A stretch of 40,535 nucleotides of DNA from Burkholderiales bacterium (GCA_030603635.1 JAUVXK010000012.1:1-40535); one strand, 5' to 3'. Positions 1-7,539 are shown, counted from the first letter of the stretch. The notes: a model not told the origin generated them from the sequence alone. Numbers and translations: made by a program.

Positions 1-113
1 CGACCACGGTTTGACGCCACGAATCGCAGATTTGAAAGTGAACAGGAAAGTCAATGAAATCAACGATCTACCAACACCACCTCCGCGCCAGTGCTAGCTT
101 TTCGTACCGTCAC

Positions 114-521
114 TTATTGCACTGAAAACGAGGAGACCCCGATACCGGGCACCACCGGCATCAACGATGAGTAGCGCCAACCGCCGAGCCAGATTCCCGC
201 AACAGCCAGCCTCTCAATGGCTATCGTGATCACGACACCGGTCGCAGCAAATATCAAGATGTGTGCAGTGCTTGGCGCCAGTACCCATCTCCGGTTGCGA
301 GCTACCAAGCCAACTGCCCAAAATGCGATGAGCATGATCACGGCATCTCCCAGTGTCGCTCTCGTGCAAGTCCTGATCGCATCCCAATGTGCAGCCTGGG
401 GCATCTCTGCGAACAACGGCACTTGCAAGAATTCCCAAGGATAGTTGAGCAGCAATGCAAACACGACCACGTTGAATTCAGGCAGGCGTGAGATGTGGTC
501 GATTCCAGGCAATAGGCGCAT
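114..521 (-). CDS. Hypothetical multi-pass membrane protein, probably truncated at its C-terminus
   Basis: The 135-residue product shows three hydrophobic segments, at about residues 15-31, 56-73 and 86-110. Conserved-looking patches include NYPWEFLQVPLF (26-37) and RATLGDAVIM (54-63). I recognise no function. The last residues, after WRYSSLMPVVPGIGV, stop abruptly in a polar SSFSVQ tail where a further membrane segment would be expected, so the 3' end looks cut or recombined; that is inference. The ATG at 521 was chosen because the protein becomes hydrophobic soon after it. A GTG at 587 gives 22 more residues and would overlap the upstream regulator remnant. No partner gene is visible to its left inside the window. 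Confidence 0.5.
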   Translation of the reverse strand: MRLLPGIDHISRLPEFNVVVFALLLNYPWEFLQVPLFAEMPQAAHWDAIRTCTRATLGDAVIMLIAFWAVGLVARNRRWVLAPSTAHILIFAATGVVITIAIERLAVAGIWLGGWRYSSLMPVVPGIGVSSFSVQ

Positions 522-570
522 GACGTGATTTTGCCTGTTAACATGACTGGCCGTGACGTTTGAACTTGGC

Positions 571-768
571 TCACCTGGCACGCTCACTGGCGAGCTTTGC
601 TGCTGCGGCCACCAGCTGATGCTGATCCGGGCGGGGCAGAAACATCAGCGTTGGTTGAGTCAACTCGAACCGCCTCCCCCTCACGCCGGGTACCTGAGCC
701 GACCCGCTGCGGATCAGGTGGGCGAGTCGGAGCTGGGTGAGGCCAGAGCGTCCATCGACAGACGACAA
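571..768 (-). pseudogene. Remnant of an AraC-family regulator, N-terminal cupin segment only
   Basis: About 50 codons in this frame read like part of the N-terminal cupin domain of AraC-type regulators: the segments LRLAHLIRSGSAQV and QPTLMFLPRPDQHQL match the 'HLIxSGxA...PxLxFxPRPxxHxL' pattern of that domain. The first codon of this open stretch is a TTG, an in-frame stop lies just upstream, and the frame ends right after the cupin motif. No helix-turn-helix region is present anywhere nearby. It is therefore a fragment truncated at both ends. The family match is from memory of the motif and is moderately sure; the loss of function is clear if the match is right. Confidence 0.35.
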
Positions 769-798
769 GTCTGGTCAACGACTCGTTAGGGTTGGCGA

Positions 799-1143
799 CT
801 ATTCGTCTCGAAGTCGCAGGGAGTACAGCAATGGCTGCCACGTCGCTGCCTCGGCGGCGGTGGCCTGAAGTGAACCCTGCTGCGCGGCTTGGCAAAGGCG
901 ATGCAGCATGCCCGGCTGGGGCGTGACCGGCCCGGCAAAACACAGCGTGCCGGCGGCGTCCACGATCAGGATCATGGGAAAAGTCGTGATGTCAACTTCG
1001 TGCAGCACTGCATCGAAGTCCTCCACGTCGACCCAATGCGTACGCCAGTCGAGACGCGAGCTGGCGAGCTTTTCAAATTCTGCAAGGAAGTCCCGGCAGG
1101 TGCCGCACCATTCGGCACACAGGCACACCACGTCCAGCGTCAT
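799..1143 (-). CDS. Thioredoxin-like protein
   Basis: The 114-residue protein has the thioredoxin-type redox motif WCGTC at residues 12-16, after a short beta strand (DVVCLCAE), and a TTFP motif that would supply the cis-proline opposite the active site. It has no signal peptide, so it should act in the cytoplasm as a disulfide reductase or thiol carrier. An extra pair, Cys7 and Cys9, lies just before the motif. The ATG at 1143 was chosen because it overlaps the stop of the upstream gene as ATGA (1140-1143), a sign of translational coupling. The open frame continues upstream, but only inside the neighbouring gene. The substrate is unknown; its partner is presumably the product of the overlapping gene or a general redox target. 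Confidence 0.7.
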   Translation of the reverse strand: MTLDVVCLCAEWCGTCRDFLAEFEKLASSRLDWRTHWVDVEDFDAVLHEVDITTFPMILIVDAAGTLCFAGPVTPQPGMLHRLCQAAQQGSLQATAAEAATWQPLLYSLRLRDE

Positions 1144-1496
1144 GCTCGCAGGTCGTGTTTGGCGACCGCCGCCTCGAGGAACGCCATCAGCGCCTTGTCG
1201 TTCTCGCAGCACGTTATGTGTCCGCGAGTGTCGGCGATGCCGTGATGGCCATTGAGACCGGACAGAACGGAGGAGAACAGATCTTGATGCGTGTGCTCCA
1301 GCAGGCTGTCGTTTTGCAGGGCTGCAGAGGGAGTCTCCACGAACGCGCGCGCTCCCTCGGAGTTGAAGTGCAGGATGTGGCGAACACCAGCGTCGTCGGT
1401 TGTGATGGAAAGAAGTTCACGGATCCCATTCCTGTGCGGGGGGGCAACGCGATAAGTCGCCTTGCTGCAGGTCAAAGTAACGTCATTGGACACCAT
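1140..1496 (-). CDS. Hypothetical protein coupled to the thioredoxin-like gene
   Basis: The 118-residue soluble protein is not recognised. It is slightly acidic with several His and Cys residues, including an ITCCEN segment near residue 95 and an HTHQD cluster near residue 68, and it has no signal peptide or membrane segment. Its stop overlaps the start of the thioredoxin-like gene by 4 bases, so the two are probably made together. The ATG at 1496 is the only ordinary start; the frame stays open for about 20 codons upstream without another ATG, GTG or TTG. No strong ribosome-binding site is visible. The Cys/His content next to a thioredoxin suggests a redox or metal-linked role, but this is speculation. 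Confidence 0.5.
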   Translation of the reverse strand: MVSNDVTLTCSKATYRVAPPHRNGIRELLSITTDDAGVRHILHFNSEGARAFVETPSAALQNDSLLEHTHQDLFSSVLSGLNGHHGIADTRGHITCCENDKALMAFLEAAVAKHDLRA

Positions 1497-1640
1497 GAAG
1501 GGCAGATCCGTTGCTACTGAGTAAATTCCTTGGAACTCGGAGTATGTTCCGTGTGCAAGCCTTGATTACGCCATTGAAACGCCATCACATTCGATAATCT
1601 GCCATTACCCAATGTGAATTTTATGGAAAATTAAAAGCCA

Positions 1641-1698
1641 TTTACCTCATAAATAGTATGTAATATCATGGTACATACCATAGTACGAAATAAGAGGA
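1641..1698 (+). promoter_or_regulatory. Promoter, palindromic operator and ribosome-binding site of the kfrA-like gene
   Basis: An AT-rich stretch carries TTTACC (1641-1646) and TATCAT (1664-1669) spaced by 17 bases, a plausible sigma-70 pair. Overlapping the -10 is the inverted repeat ATGGTA-CA-TACCAT (1668-1681), itself nested with TATGTA (1657-1662) and TACATA (1672-1677). A ribosome-binding site GAGGA (1694-1698) lies 6 bases before the ATG. KfrA proteins are known to repress their own promoter by binding such repeats, so this is most simply the autoregulatory operator. The sequence elements are seen; the binding is inferred. Confidence 0.6.
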
Positions 1699-1704
1699 CG
1701 AGCC

Positions 1705-2805
1705 ATGGCCCGAGCCGGAATCTACAAGTCTGAGGTGCTGCGGGCCCGCGATAAATTGCTGGCCACGGGGCGCCATCCGTCCATCGATGCGGTGCGCGAA
1801 GAGTTGGGCACCGGCTCCAAGAGCACGATCCACCGCTATTTAAAGGAGATCGAGGAAGATGAAGGCGGGGCCGCCGGCACCCGGGTGGCCGTCAGCGAGG
1901 CGATCCAGGACCTGGTCGGCCGCCTGGCCGCCCGCGTCAACGAGGAAGCGGAAGAACGGGTCACCACGGCGCAGAACAAGCACGCCGAGCAACTCGCGCA
2001 GCAGCAGCAAGCCGCCGCGGCCCTGAAAACCGAGGCGCAGTCCACGCGCCAGCAGCTGGAGCAAACCCAGCGCGCGCTGGCGGAGGAAAAGACTGCTCAC
2101 GGCAAAACCAGCGAAGCGCTGAGCAGCAAGACACTGGACTGCACCCAGCTCGCGCAGCAGGTGGCCGACCTGCAGGAGCGCATCGCTGCCGAAGAGCGCC
2201 ATCGCCAGTCCCTGGAAGAAAAGCACCAGCATGCGCGCCAGGCGCTGGAGCATTTCCGGCAATCCACCAAAGAGCAGCGCGAGCAGGAGCAGCGCAAACA
2301 CGAGCAGCAGGTGCAGTACCTGCAAGCCGAGTTGCGCTCCGTGAACGAGACCTTGGCCACCAAACAGCAGGAAGCCGTGCACACCCTTCAGGACAACGCA
2401 CGCCTGCTGGGCGATTTGTCGCGCGCCCAGGGCGATCTGCACCAGGCCCAGGAAGAGGTGCGGGGCCTACGACCGCTCAAGGATGAACTGGGGTTTGCGC
2501 AGCGGCGTACCGAGGAGTTGGGCCGGCGCCTGGTCGAGCAGGATGCGGCCGTTCAGCAGCTCGGCACCTCGAACGAGCAGTTACAGGCCAAGGTCGATGG
2601 ACTGCTCACTGCGAATCAGCAGCTGGAACTGGCGCTGGCGACGGCGAGGTCATCCGTCACGGCGCAAGAGCACGTCGTCGCCAGCATGCTGGAGCGCTTC
2701 AGTGCGACGGTACCTGGTCCTGGGTTGGTGGTGAAAAACCCGGATGAAGTGGCCCGTCGATCAGTCAAGCGAGAGTCAAAAAAGTCAACGGGGACAGGGG
2801 CTTAA
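1705..2805 (+). CDS. kfrA: KfrA-type DNA-binding coiled-coil protein
   Basis: The 366-residue protein has the KfrA N-terminal DNA-binding domain at about residues 1-55, with the family signature RHPSIDAVREELG followed by SKSTIHRYLKEIEE. From about residue 65 to 335 it is a long Gln/Glu/Ala-rich heptad region, an extended coiled coil for oligomerisation. In plasmids such as RK2, KfrA is an autorepressor and structural protein that aids stable inheritance; chromosomal and integrative-element copies are common in Burkholderiales, with roles mostly unknown. A palindrome overlaps its own promoter. No kfrB, kfrC, incC, korB or replication gene lies nearby, so it is either a relic of a mobile element or a stand-alone nucleoid or regulatory protein. 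The domain call is firm; the biological role is not. Confidence 0.8.
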   Translation: MARAGIYKSEVLRARDKLLATGRHPSIDAVREELGTGSKSTIHRYLKEIEEDEGGAAGTRVAVSEAIQDLVGRLAARVNEEAEERVTTAQNKHAEQLAQQQQAAAALKTEAQSTRQQLEQTQRALAEEKTAHGKTSEALSSKTLDCTQLAQQVADLQERIAAEERHRQSLEEKHQHARQALEHFRQSTKEQREQEQRKHEQQVQYLQAELRSVNETLATKQQEAVHTLQDNARLLGDLSRAQGDLHQAQEEVRGLRPLKDELGFAQRRTEELGRRLVEQDAAVQQLGTSNEQLQAKVDGLLTANQQLELALATARSSVTAQEHVVASMLERFSATVPGPGLVVKNPDEVARRSVKRESKKSTGTGA

Positions 2806-3172
2806 GCTTGTCTCTGCGGGTTTTACAAATCCCTGCCGACCCTCCAACACATCACCGATCCCTTGGCGCGGTTGCCCAAAACGCATTGACGATTCGGGCA
2901 GTTCTCAGCTGCGGCCATTTCCGGATTTTCTCGAAAAGCGGCGGAAAGTCGACCAAGAATCAATGACTTAGCTCGCGCCTAGTAGATGCTGCATTTCTTT
3001 TTTTCTCAAAATGCGGCGGAAATTCCCTGGGACGCCGCGAATTCAATTCGATATGGTCGTCACTGGATCCACTGCGGCTTGTGCTAGTTTGACTGACTCC
3101 GTCGCCGTGGACCAGCTACTCGGTCGGTCGACGGTAACCTACCATCCTGGAGCCAAACGGAAGAATCACACG
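2806..3172. other. 367-base gene-poor gap
   Basis: No convincing gene lies here. The gap contains a degenerate 35-base direct repeat (2916-2950 and 2992-3025), a run of T residues at 2994-3004, and the upstream region of the H-NS-type gene with a possible weak promoter around TGTGCTAGTTTGAC (3079-3092). An open frame from 3011 runs into the H-NS-type gene, but its first 54 codons look unlike any H-NS N-terminus. The repeat and the T-rich stretch suggest either regulatory sites or a scar of a lost mobile element. Confidence 0.5.
2916..3025 (+). repeat. Degenerate direct repeat of about 35 bases
   Basis: Copy 1 is at 2916-2950 and copy 2 at 2992-3025. The last 25 bases of each (2926-2950 and 3001-3025) match at 22 of 25 positions, sharing the core GCGGCGGAAA. 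The flanks share CATTTC followed by a T-rich tract, with a one-base length difference. Copies start about 75 bases apart. They could be paired operator sites for a nearby DNA-binding protein, or terminal sub-repeats left by an IS21-type element; the second idea is only a resemblance. Confidence 0.55.
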
Positions 3173-3487
3173 ATGCCGAAGGTCAAGCCCATCACCGCCA
3201 TGAAGCAGCGCCTCCAGGAATCGCTCAGTAATCTTGCTGAGCAGGAAGAGGTGATCGAACTGGTTCGGCGGGCGATCGAAACGTATGACTTGAAGCCAAT
3301 GGATGTGTTCTCAGAGGATGAACTCGGGGCGGCACTTGCGCCGGACCCGGTGGACGAGTCAATACCGTACTGCGACCGAGCCGGCAACACCTGGGCCGGC
3401 AAGGGGAGGCGGCCGACTTGGCTTGTCGAGGCGATCGAGGCCGGCGCCGCACTAGAAGACTTTAGGAATCCCTCGTACAGCGGCTGA
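3173..3487 (+). CDS. H-NS family histone-like protein
   Basis: The 104-residue protein has the layout of beta- and gammaproteobacterial H-NS proteins: an N-terminal helical oligomerisation region (about residues 8-45, KQRLQESLSNLAEQEEVIELV), a linker, and a C-terminal DNA-binding domain with the signature YCDRAGNTWAGKGRRPTWL at about 69-87, ending in LEDF. The AGKGRRP loop is the AT-hook-like contact that enters the DNA minor groove. The family binds and silences AT-rich, often horizontally acquired DNA. The ATG at 3173 was chosen because the family N-terminus begins there. It ends 8 bases from the stop of the convergent adhesin gene, with no clear terminator between. Silencing of the adhesin or of the AT-rich accessory strip is a reasonable inference. 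Confidence 0.85.
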   Translation: MPKVKPITAMKQRLQESLSNLAEQEEVIELVRRAIETYDLKPMDVFSEDELGAALAPDPVDESIPYCDRAGNTWAGKGRRPTWLVEAIEAGAALEDFRNPSYSG

Positions 3488-3489
3488 GC

Positions 3490-3566
3490 CCGACGTCAGG
3501 CCCAGTCGAGGGAATTTTGTCGACGATTCCCTAAAAACCGAGATGACCCCGACTCAGGGCCAGTCG
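3490..3566. repeat. Imperfect direct repeat flanking a hairpin at the adhesin 3' end
   Basis: CCGACGTCAGGCCCAGTCG (3490-3508) and CCGACTCAGGGCCAGTCG (3549-3566) differ by one indel and one substitution. Between them lies the inverted repeat AGGGAAT (3509-3515) and ATTCCCT (3526-3532) with a 10-base loop. The first copy contains the adhesin stop codon. On the minus strand the hairpin is not followed by a T tract, so it is not a standard intrinsic terminator. It may be a duplication scar that created the present last 20 or so codons of the adhesin. Confidence 0.5.
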
Positions 3567-6500
3567 CTGCCCCTGCTGCAATGTGCTGAGCGCTTGATAT
3601 GGCGTTCTGAATTGGTGGAGAGGGATCAGTCCCATTATCAATATCGCCACCACCGGAAATAGCTACCGACTTAATCCGCCATACCACGCCACTTCCACTC
3701 ATGGTCAGTTGCGGATATTTCGCAGCCAAACTCTGGTCATTCTCGATCGACCAACCGTCATAAAGCGCAATGTCCTGCATCTGCGCCGTAGTTTTCCCGA
3801 TTCCCCCGGCACTGCTGTTCTGTCCACTGGTTTGGGTGTCCCAGTAGCTGTCAGTCACCACTGCGCCGTTAGCCACCCCAAGCAAACCTCCTACGTTTCT
3901 GCCGCTGGAAGAGGAGACTTGGCCAGTGGCATAACTGTTGATCACACTGAAACCACTGCCTGCGCTGCGGACCCTACCGATCAGCCCGCCAACGCCGGTA
4001 CCCAACCCTGCCGTATCCGCTGCCGTGACGCTACCGGAGGCAAAGCTGTTTAGTACATGCCCCGTGGAGTTCGCCTGCACGCCACCCACCAGTCCACCGA
4101 CCTCACCCTGGGTGCTGTTCTGGATCTGGACATTGCCGGTGGCATAGGAGGCCTCGATGGTCGAGGCGCCCCCCATATACCCCACCAAACCACCAACATT
4201 GCGCCCAGAAGCGGACACGCTGCCGCTGGCCCAACTGCGCTCAACGCTGGCGCCATCGAGCAAGCTGCCAATCAGCCCACCGGAATCGCTGGCGCCGGTG
4301 CCATCGCCTGCATTGTCTGTCGAGGTTACCGAGCCACTGGCATAGGTCGTGTGGATGGAGGTGCTGGAGCCTGTGGCATAACCGATCAGACCGCCAACGC
4401 TCATGCTGCCACTGGTCGCGCCGGTGGCATGGCTGTGGCCGATCTCCGAACCAAGATTGGCATAGCCGATCAATCCGCCAACGCGTTCGTTCCCCGTGAC
4501 ATGACCGCTGGCCGAGCTGTTGCTGACCACGACACTGCCGGTGCTGTTGACCGTTTCACCCACCAGCCCGCCGACCCGGTTATAGCCCTGTACAGTCGCC
4601 GCGCTGCTGCTGTCGCTTAGCTGGCTGGTGCCCAACAGCAAACCAACCAAGCCTCCGGTACGACTGTTGCCGCTTTGGGTACTTCCACTATTACTGCTGA
4701 TCACTTGCCCACTGAGCACATGCACATTGTCGATCTCTGAATTGTCCGCCCGCCCGACCAGGCCGCCGATCCAGTCACGCGCCTGGATGTTCACATGACT
4801 CAGGTTCAAATTAGCCAGGGAGGCATTGCTGATATAGCCAAACAGCCCCTGATAATCGGCCACACTGTTGTTGATGGTCAAGCCGCTGATGCTGTAGCCG
4901 CCACCATCCAGACTACCGCCAAAGGTCTGTCCCGAGCGACCAACTGCGCTCCAGCTGCCTTGGAAGCTGGAGCAGTCAGCGGCAAAGCAGCGCCACATCT
5001 CGCTTTGATTGGTTAGCGCGGGCGCCAGATCAATATCGTGGGTCAGCAAATAGTCTGCGCTCAGATCCATTGCCATCAACTGCAACTGATGGGCGTTACT
5101 TATGTGCTGTCGCCATTCGTTACGTAGGAAGGGACGGGTGGCACCATCGGCTATCCACCAGGTGTTGTTGAAATCGAAGCCGGTATAACTGGCTTGGGTG
5201 TAGGCGTTGATGGTGGCTGTGATGCTGCGCAATTCACCTGCGGTGCCGGAGCCGTTGCCGAGGGCGGCGGCCTGTCCAGTGGAATCCGCATCCCAATAGC
5301 TGTTGGTAATGCCATAGTTTGATCCGGCGTTGGCGTTCTGATTGTCCCCGACCAAGCCGCCAATACGTGTGTAGGACGAACCGTTGACACTGGAAACAGC
5401 ACCGGTGGCGAAGGAGCGCTCGATGATGCCGTTGTGATTATTAATGCCAACCAGCCCGCCGACACGGACTTGAGTCGGGCTGCCTTCAACCGTTACTGTA
5501 GCAATGGCGTAGCTGTCCGCAATGGTGCCTCCATTAAAACCGGCAAGACCACCTAGATCGGTGAATGAGCTAGAGGCGGTGACACTGCCACTGGCGTGAC
5601 TCTGCAATACCTGTGCCCCCTCAATCAGGCCAACCAAACCACCAACATAGTCTCCGCCACTGTTCACATTGGCATTCACGGAGCTGTGGCTGATGACACT
5701 GGGGCCGACGCCCCCGTAGCTATCCAGGTAACCCACCAAGCCACCCACATACAACCCATTACCGGCGTCCGCCACCGTGCTGCTGGTGACATGCACATTA
5801 CGGACAACGGTGCCACCCACTTGCCAACCGATCAGGGAGCCGACCGCCATACTGCCTGGGAGGCCAGATGCCGTGAAATCGACATTGGCTTGGTGAAAAT
5901 TCAGGTTCTGAATGGTGGCCCCTTCGGTTGCCGCGAAGAAGCCGACTCCATCTCCAGTGTACGTCGTAGGTGCAATGTTAAGGTTACTGATGGTATTGCC
6001 CAGACCATCGAAGTTGCCGCAGAACATGGTGGAGCAGTCATTCCAGCCACTGCCAATCGGCGTCCAGTTTCCGGTGAAGGTGAGGCTAGACCCCAGAGCA
6101 TAGTTACCGGTCAGCGACATGGCCTGCAGGGCGGCCTGGCTGTTGACCACGGTGTAGTTGATGACCGAGCCGTCAGAACCAAGCTTGGTGCTGAAATTGG
6201 CACCCGACTGCAAGGTGATAGGAGCGCGGATGGTGTAGGTCGCGGTGTTGCCGGCTGCCACATTGCCTATACCGTATTCCAGCGCCAGCTTGCCGTCAGC
6301 ATGCGATGAAGTGATGGCAGCGTTGATTTCGATGTGGCGATCGGCGCGGAGCGTGAGGGTGTTGCCACTGCTCCAGGTGATGCCGCTGTTGACAAAAATG
6401 TCGCCTGCATCACCACCACCGCTAGCCGTGGTGACCGTCGCATCGCCACTGGCAAGTTGTCCTTGGAGTGCAGATGCTGTGGCACTGTCAATGGTGATGT

Positions 6501-7539
6501 CTGTCGGGTCAATCAGCCAGTGCCCGGCGCGAATCTCTGCGCCGTCCTGCACCTGAACCTTGGCTGCGCTGGTTTCTATGAAGCCCCCTTCGGCCCTCAG
6601 GGTGCCGCCGACGTTCACCTGACCATGCGCCATGTCGCCCATCAGGTAAATCTGCCCGCCTTCACCCGTCGCCAGTGTCTGCGCTTCAGTAATCCCCGTG
6701 TGGTTGATGACGGCGCTGGCCAAGTCTCCCGCCGCCTTGGCCGTGAGGTAGACCAAGCCTCCATCGGCCTTGATGGCTCCGCCCTGCTCTATCAGGGCAT
6801 TCAGAGCGCCTTCCTCTACCTGAATCTTGACTGGGCCACCCAGGTCGAGCGTGACGGCTTGCCCAGCGCCCAGTAACACGTTGCCTTGTTCTGCGGTCAA
6901 CCTGCCTTCGTTGGTGATTCTGGCGGCGATCAGGGCAATGGAGCCTCCATGGGATGCAGTGATGTTGCCCTGGTTGACGATGGCGTTGCTGCTGTTGCCC
7001 TGGAAGCGGTAGTTGCCGGCCATGAAGTCGACGGTGGACAGATTGAGGGTGGATGCCACCAGGCTACCGACATTCACCTGCGCCGTAGGCGAGAACAGCA
7101 CGCCGTTGGGGTTGACCAGAAACACCTGGCCGTTGGCGTTCAGCGCACCTTGAATCACCGACACATCTGAGCCGAGCACACGGTTGAGCGCCACCGAGTG
7201 GCTGCTGGGCTGCACGAAGTTGACGGTGCTGCCCTGGCCGATGCTGAAACTTTGCCAGTTGGTGGCCAAACGGTCAGAGGTCTGGGTGACGGTGAGGGTG
7301 TTGCCACTGGTGGAAATGCTGCCGCTACCGCCCACAATCTCGCCACCCGTGGGCAGTTGGGCGTGCGCGGTCACTGCGCCTGTCAACAACAAAGCCGAAG
7401 CCATCAGGCTGCGCGACACTCGGCTTTTTTTACCGCCGGTGCCTTTGCCTTGGCCACGCACGCATTCGGCCACGGCCACATAGGCATCTTGGGCATCGCT
7501 CCAGACAAGTCGGTAAGCGTGGTTGAGGCTGTTTTTCAT
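3496..7539 (-). CDS. Two-partner-secretion adhesin (filamentous haemagglutinin-like) with GLUG repeats
   Basis: The 1347-residue protein starts with an extended signal peptide region (NHAYRLVWSDAQDAYVAVAE, residues 6-25), a basic stretch and a hydrophobic signal core ending at AHA-Q near residue 60. A haemagglutination-activity (TPS) domain follows at about 62-330, including NPNGVLF at 143-149. From about residue 490 come two modules. Each opens with a 'W..(I/V)G...G..DG.G..I..L.I' segment, continues with many GGLVG-type GLUG repeats, and closes with a SYWD..(S)TGQ motif. Such proteins are exported through a TpsB barrel and form long beta-helical surface fibres; no TpsB gene is in the window. 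The ATG at 7539 was chosen because the extended signal region begins there, with GGAG 8 bases upstream. It lies downstream of a response regulator and kinase on the same strand. Its base composition is less GC-rich than the core genes. Confidence 0.88.
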   Translation of the reverse strand: MKNSLNHAYRLVWSDAQDAYVAVAECVRGQGKGTGGKKSRVSRSLMASALLLTGAVTAHAQLPTGGEIVGGSGSISTSGNTLTVTQTSDRLATNWQSFSIGQGSTVNFVQPSSHSVALNRVLGSDVSVIQGALNANGQVFLVNPNGVLFSPTAQVNVGSLVASTLNLSTVDFMAGNYRFQGNSSNAIVNQGNITASHGGSIALIAARITNEGRLTAEQGNVLLGAGQAVTLDLGGPVKIQVEEGALNALIEQGGAIKADGGLVYLTAKAAGDLASAVINHTGITEAQTLATGEGGQIYLMGDMAHGQVNVGGTLRAEGGFIETSAAKVQVQDGAEIRAGHWLIDPTDITIDSATASALQGQLASGDATVTTASGGGDAGDIFVNSGITWSSGNTLTLRADRHIEINAAITSSHADGKLALEYGIGNVAAGNTATYTIRAPITLQSGANFSTKLGSDGSVINYTVVNSQAALQAMSLTGNYALGSSLTFTGNWTPIGSGWNDCSTMFCGNFDGLGNTISNLNIAPTTYTGDGVGFFAATEGATIQNLNFHQANVDFTASGLPGSMAVGSLIGWQVGGTVVRNVHVTSSTVADAGNGLYVGGLVGYLDSYGGVGPSVISHSSVNANVNSGGDYVGGLVGLIEGAQVLQSHASGSVTASSSFTDLGGLAGFNGGTIADSYAIATVTVEGSPTQVRVGGLVGINNHNGIIERSFATGAVSSVNGSSYTRIGGLVGDNQNANAGSNYGITNSYWDADSTGQAAALGNGSGTAGELRSITATINAYTQASYTGFDFNNTWWIADGATRPFLRNEWRQHISNAHQLQLMAMDLSADYLLTHDIDLAPALTNQSEMWRCFAADCSSFQGSWSAVGRSGQTFGGSLDGGGYSISGLTINNSVADYQGLFGYISNASLANLNLSHVNIQARDWIGGLVGRADNSEIDNVHVLSGQVISSNSGSTQSGNSRTGGLVGLLLGTSQLSDSSSAATVQGYNRVGGLVGETVNSTGSVVVSNSSASGHVTGNERVGGLIGYANLGSEIGHSHATGATSGSMSVGGLIGYATGSSTSIHTTYASGSVTSTDNAGDGTGASDSGGLIGSLLDGASVERSWASGSVSASGRNVGGLVGYMGGASTIEASYATGNVQIQNSTQGEVGGLVGGVQANSTGHVLNSFASGSVTAADTAGLGTGVGGLIGRVRSAGSGFSVINSYATGQVSSSSGRNVGGLLGVANGAVVTDSYWDTQTSGQNSSAGGIGKTTAQMQDIALYDGWSIENDQSLAAKYPQLTMSGSGVVWRIKSVAISGGGDIDNGTDPSPPIQNAISSAQHIAAGAATGPESGSSRFLGNRRQNSLDWA

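Noticed and set aside
89-124. CAGTGC...GCACTG inverted repeat at the end of the truncated membrane gene
   Set aside because: Only six bases per arm with a 24-base loop, so chance is a sufficient explanation; no element-like sequence adjoins it.
584-943. Minus-strand open frame of 119 codons between the membrane gene and the thioredoxin-like gene
   Set aside because: It overlaps the thioredoxin-like gene out of frame and its product is Arg/Ala/Pro-rich without motifs; the AraC-type remnant in another frame explains this stretch better.
2793-2814. Imperfect palindrome GACAGGGGCTTAAGCTTGTC after kfrA as a terminator
   Set aside because: The stem is broken by mismatches and no T tract follows on the plus strand.
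3690-6075. Regularly spaced repeats resembling a CRISPR array
   Set aside because: The repeats are codon-level echoes of the GGLVG-type protein motifs, with varying spacing and sequence, in an open reading frame.
5596-6309. Plus-strand open frame opposite the adhesin
   Set aside because: The adhesin frame has clear signal, TPS and GLUG features; the antisense product mirrors its repeats.
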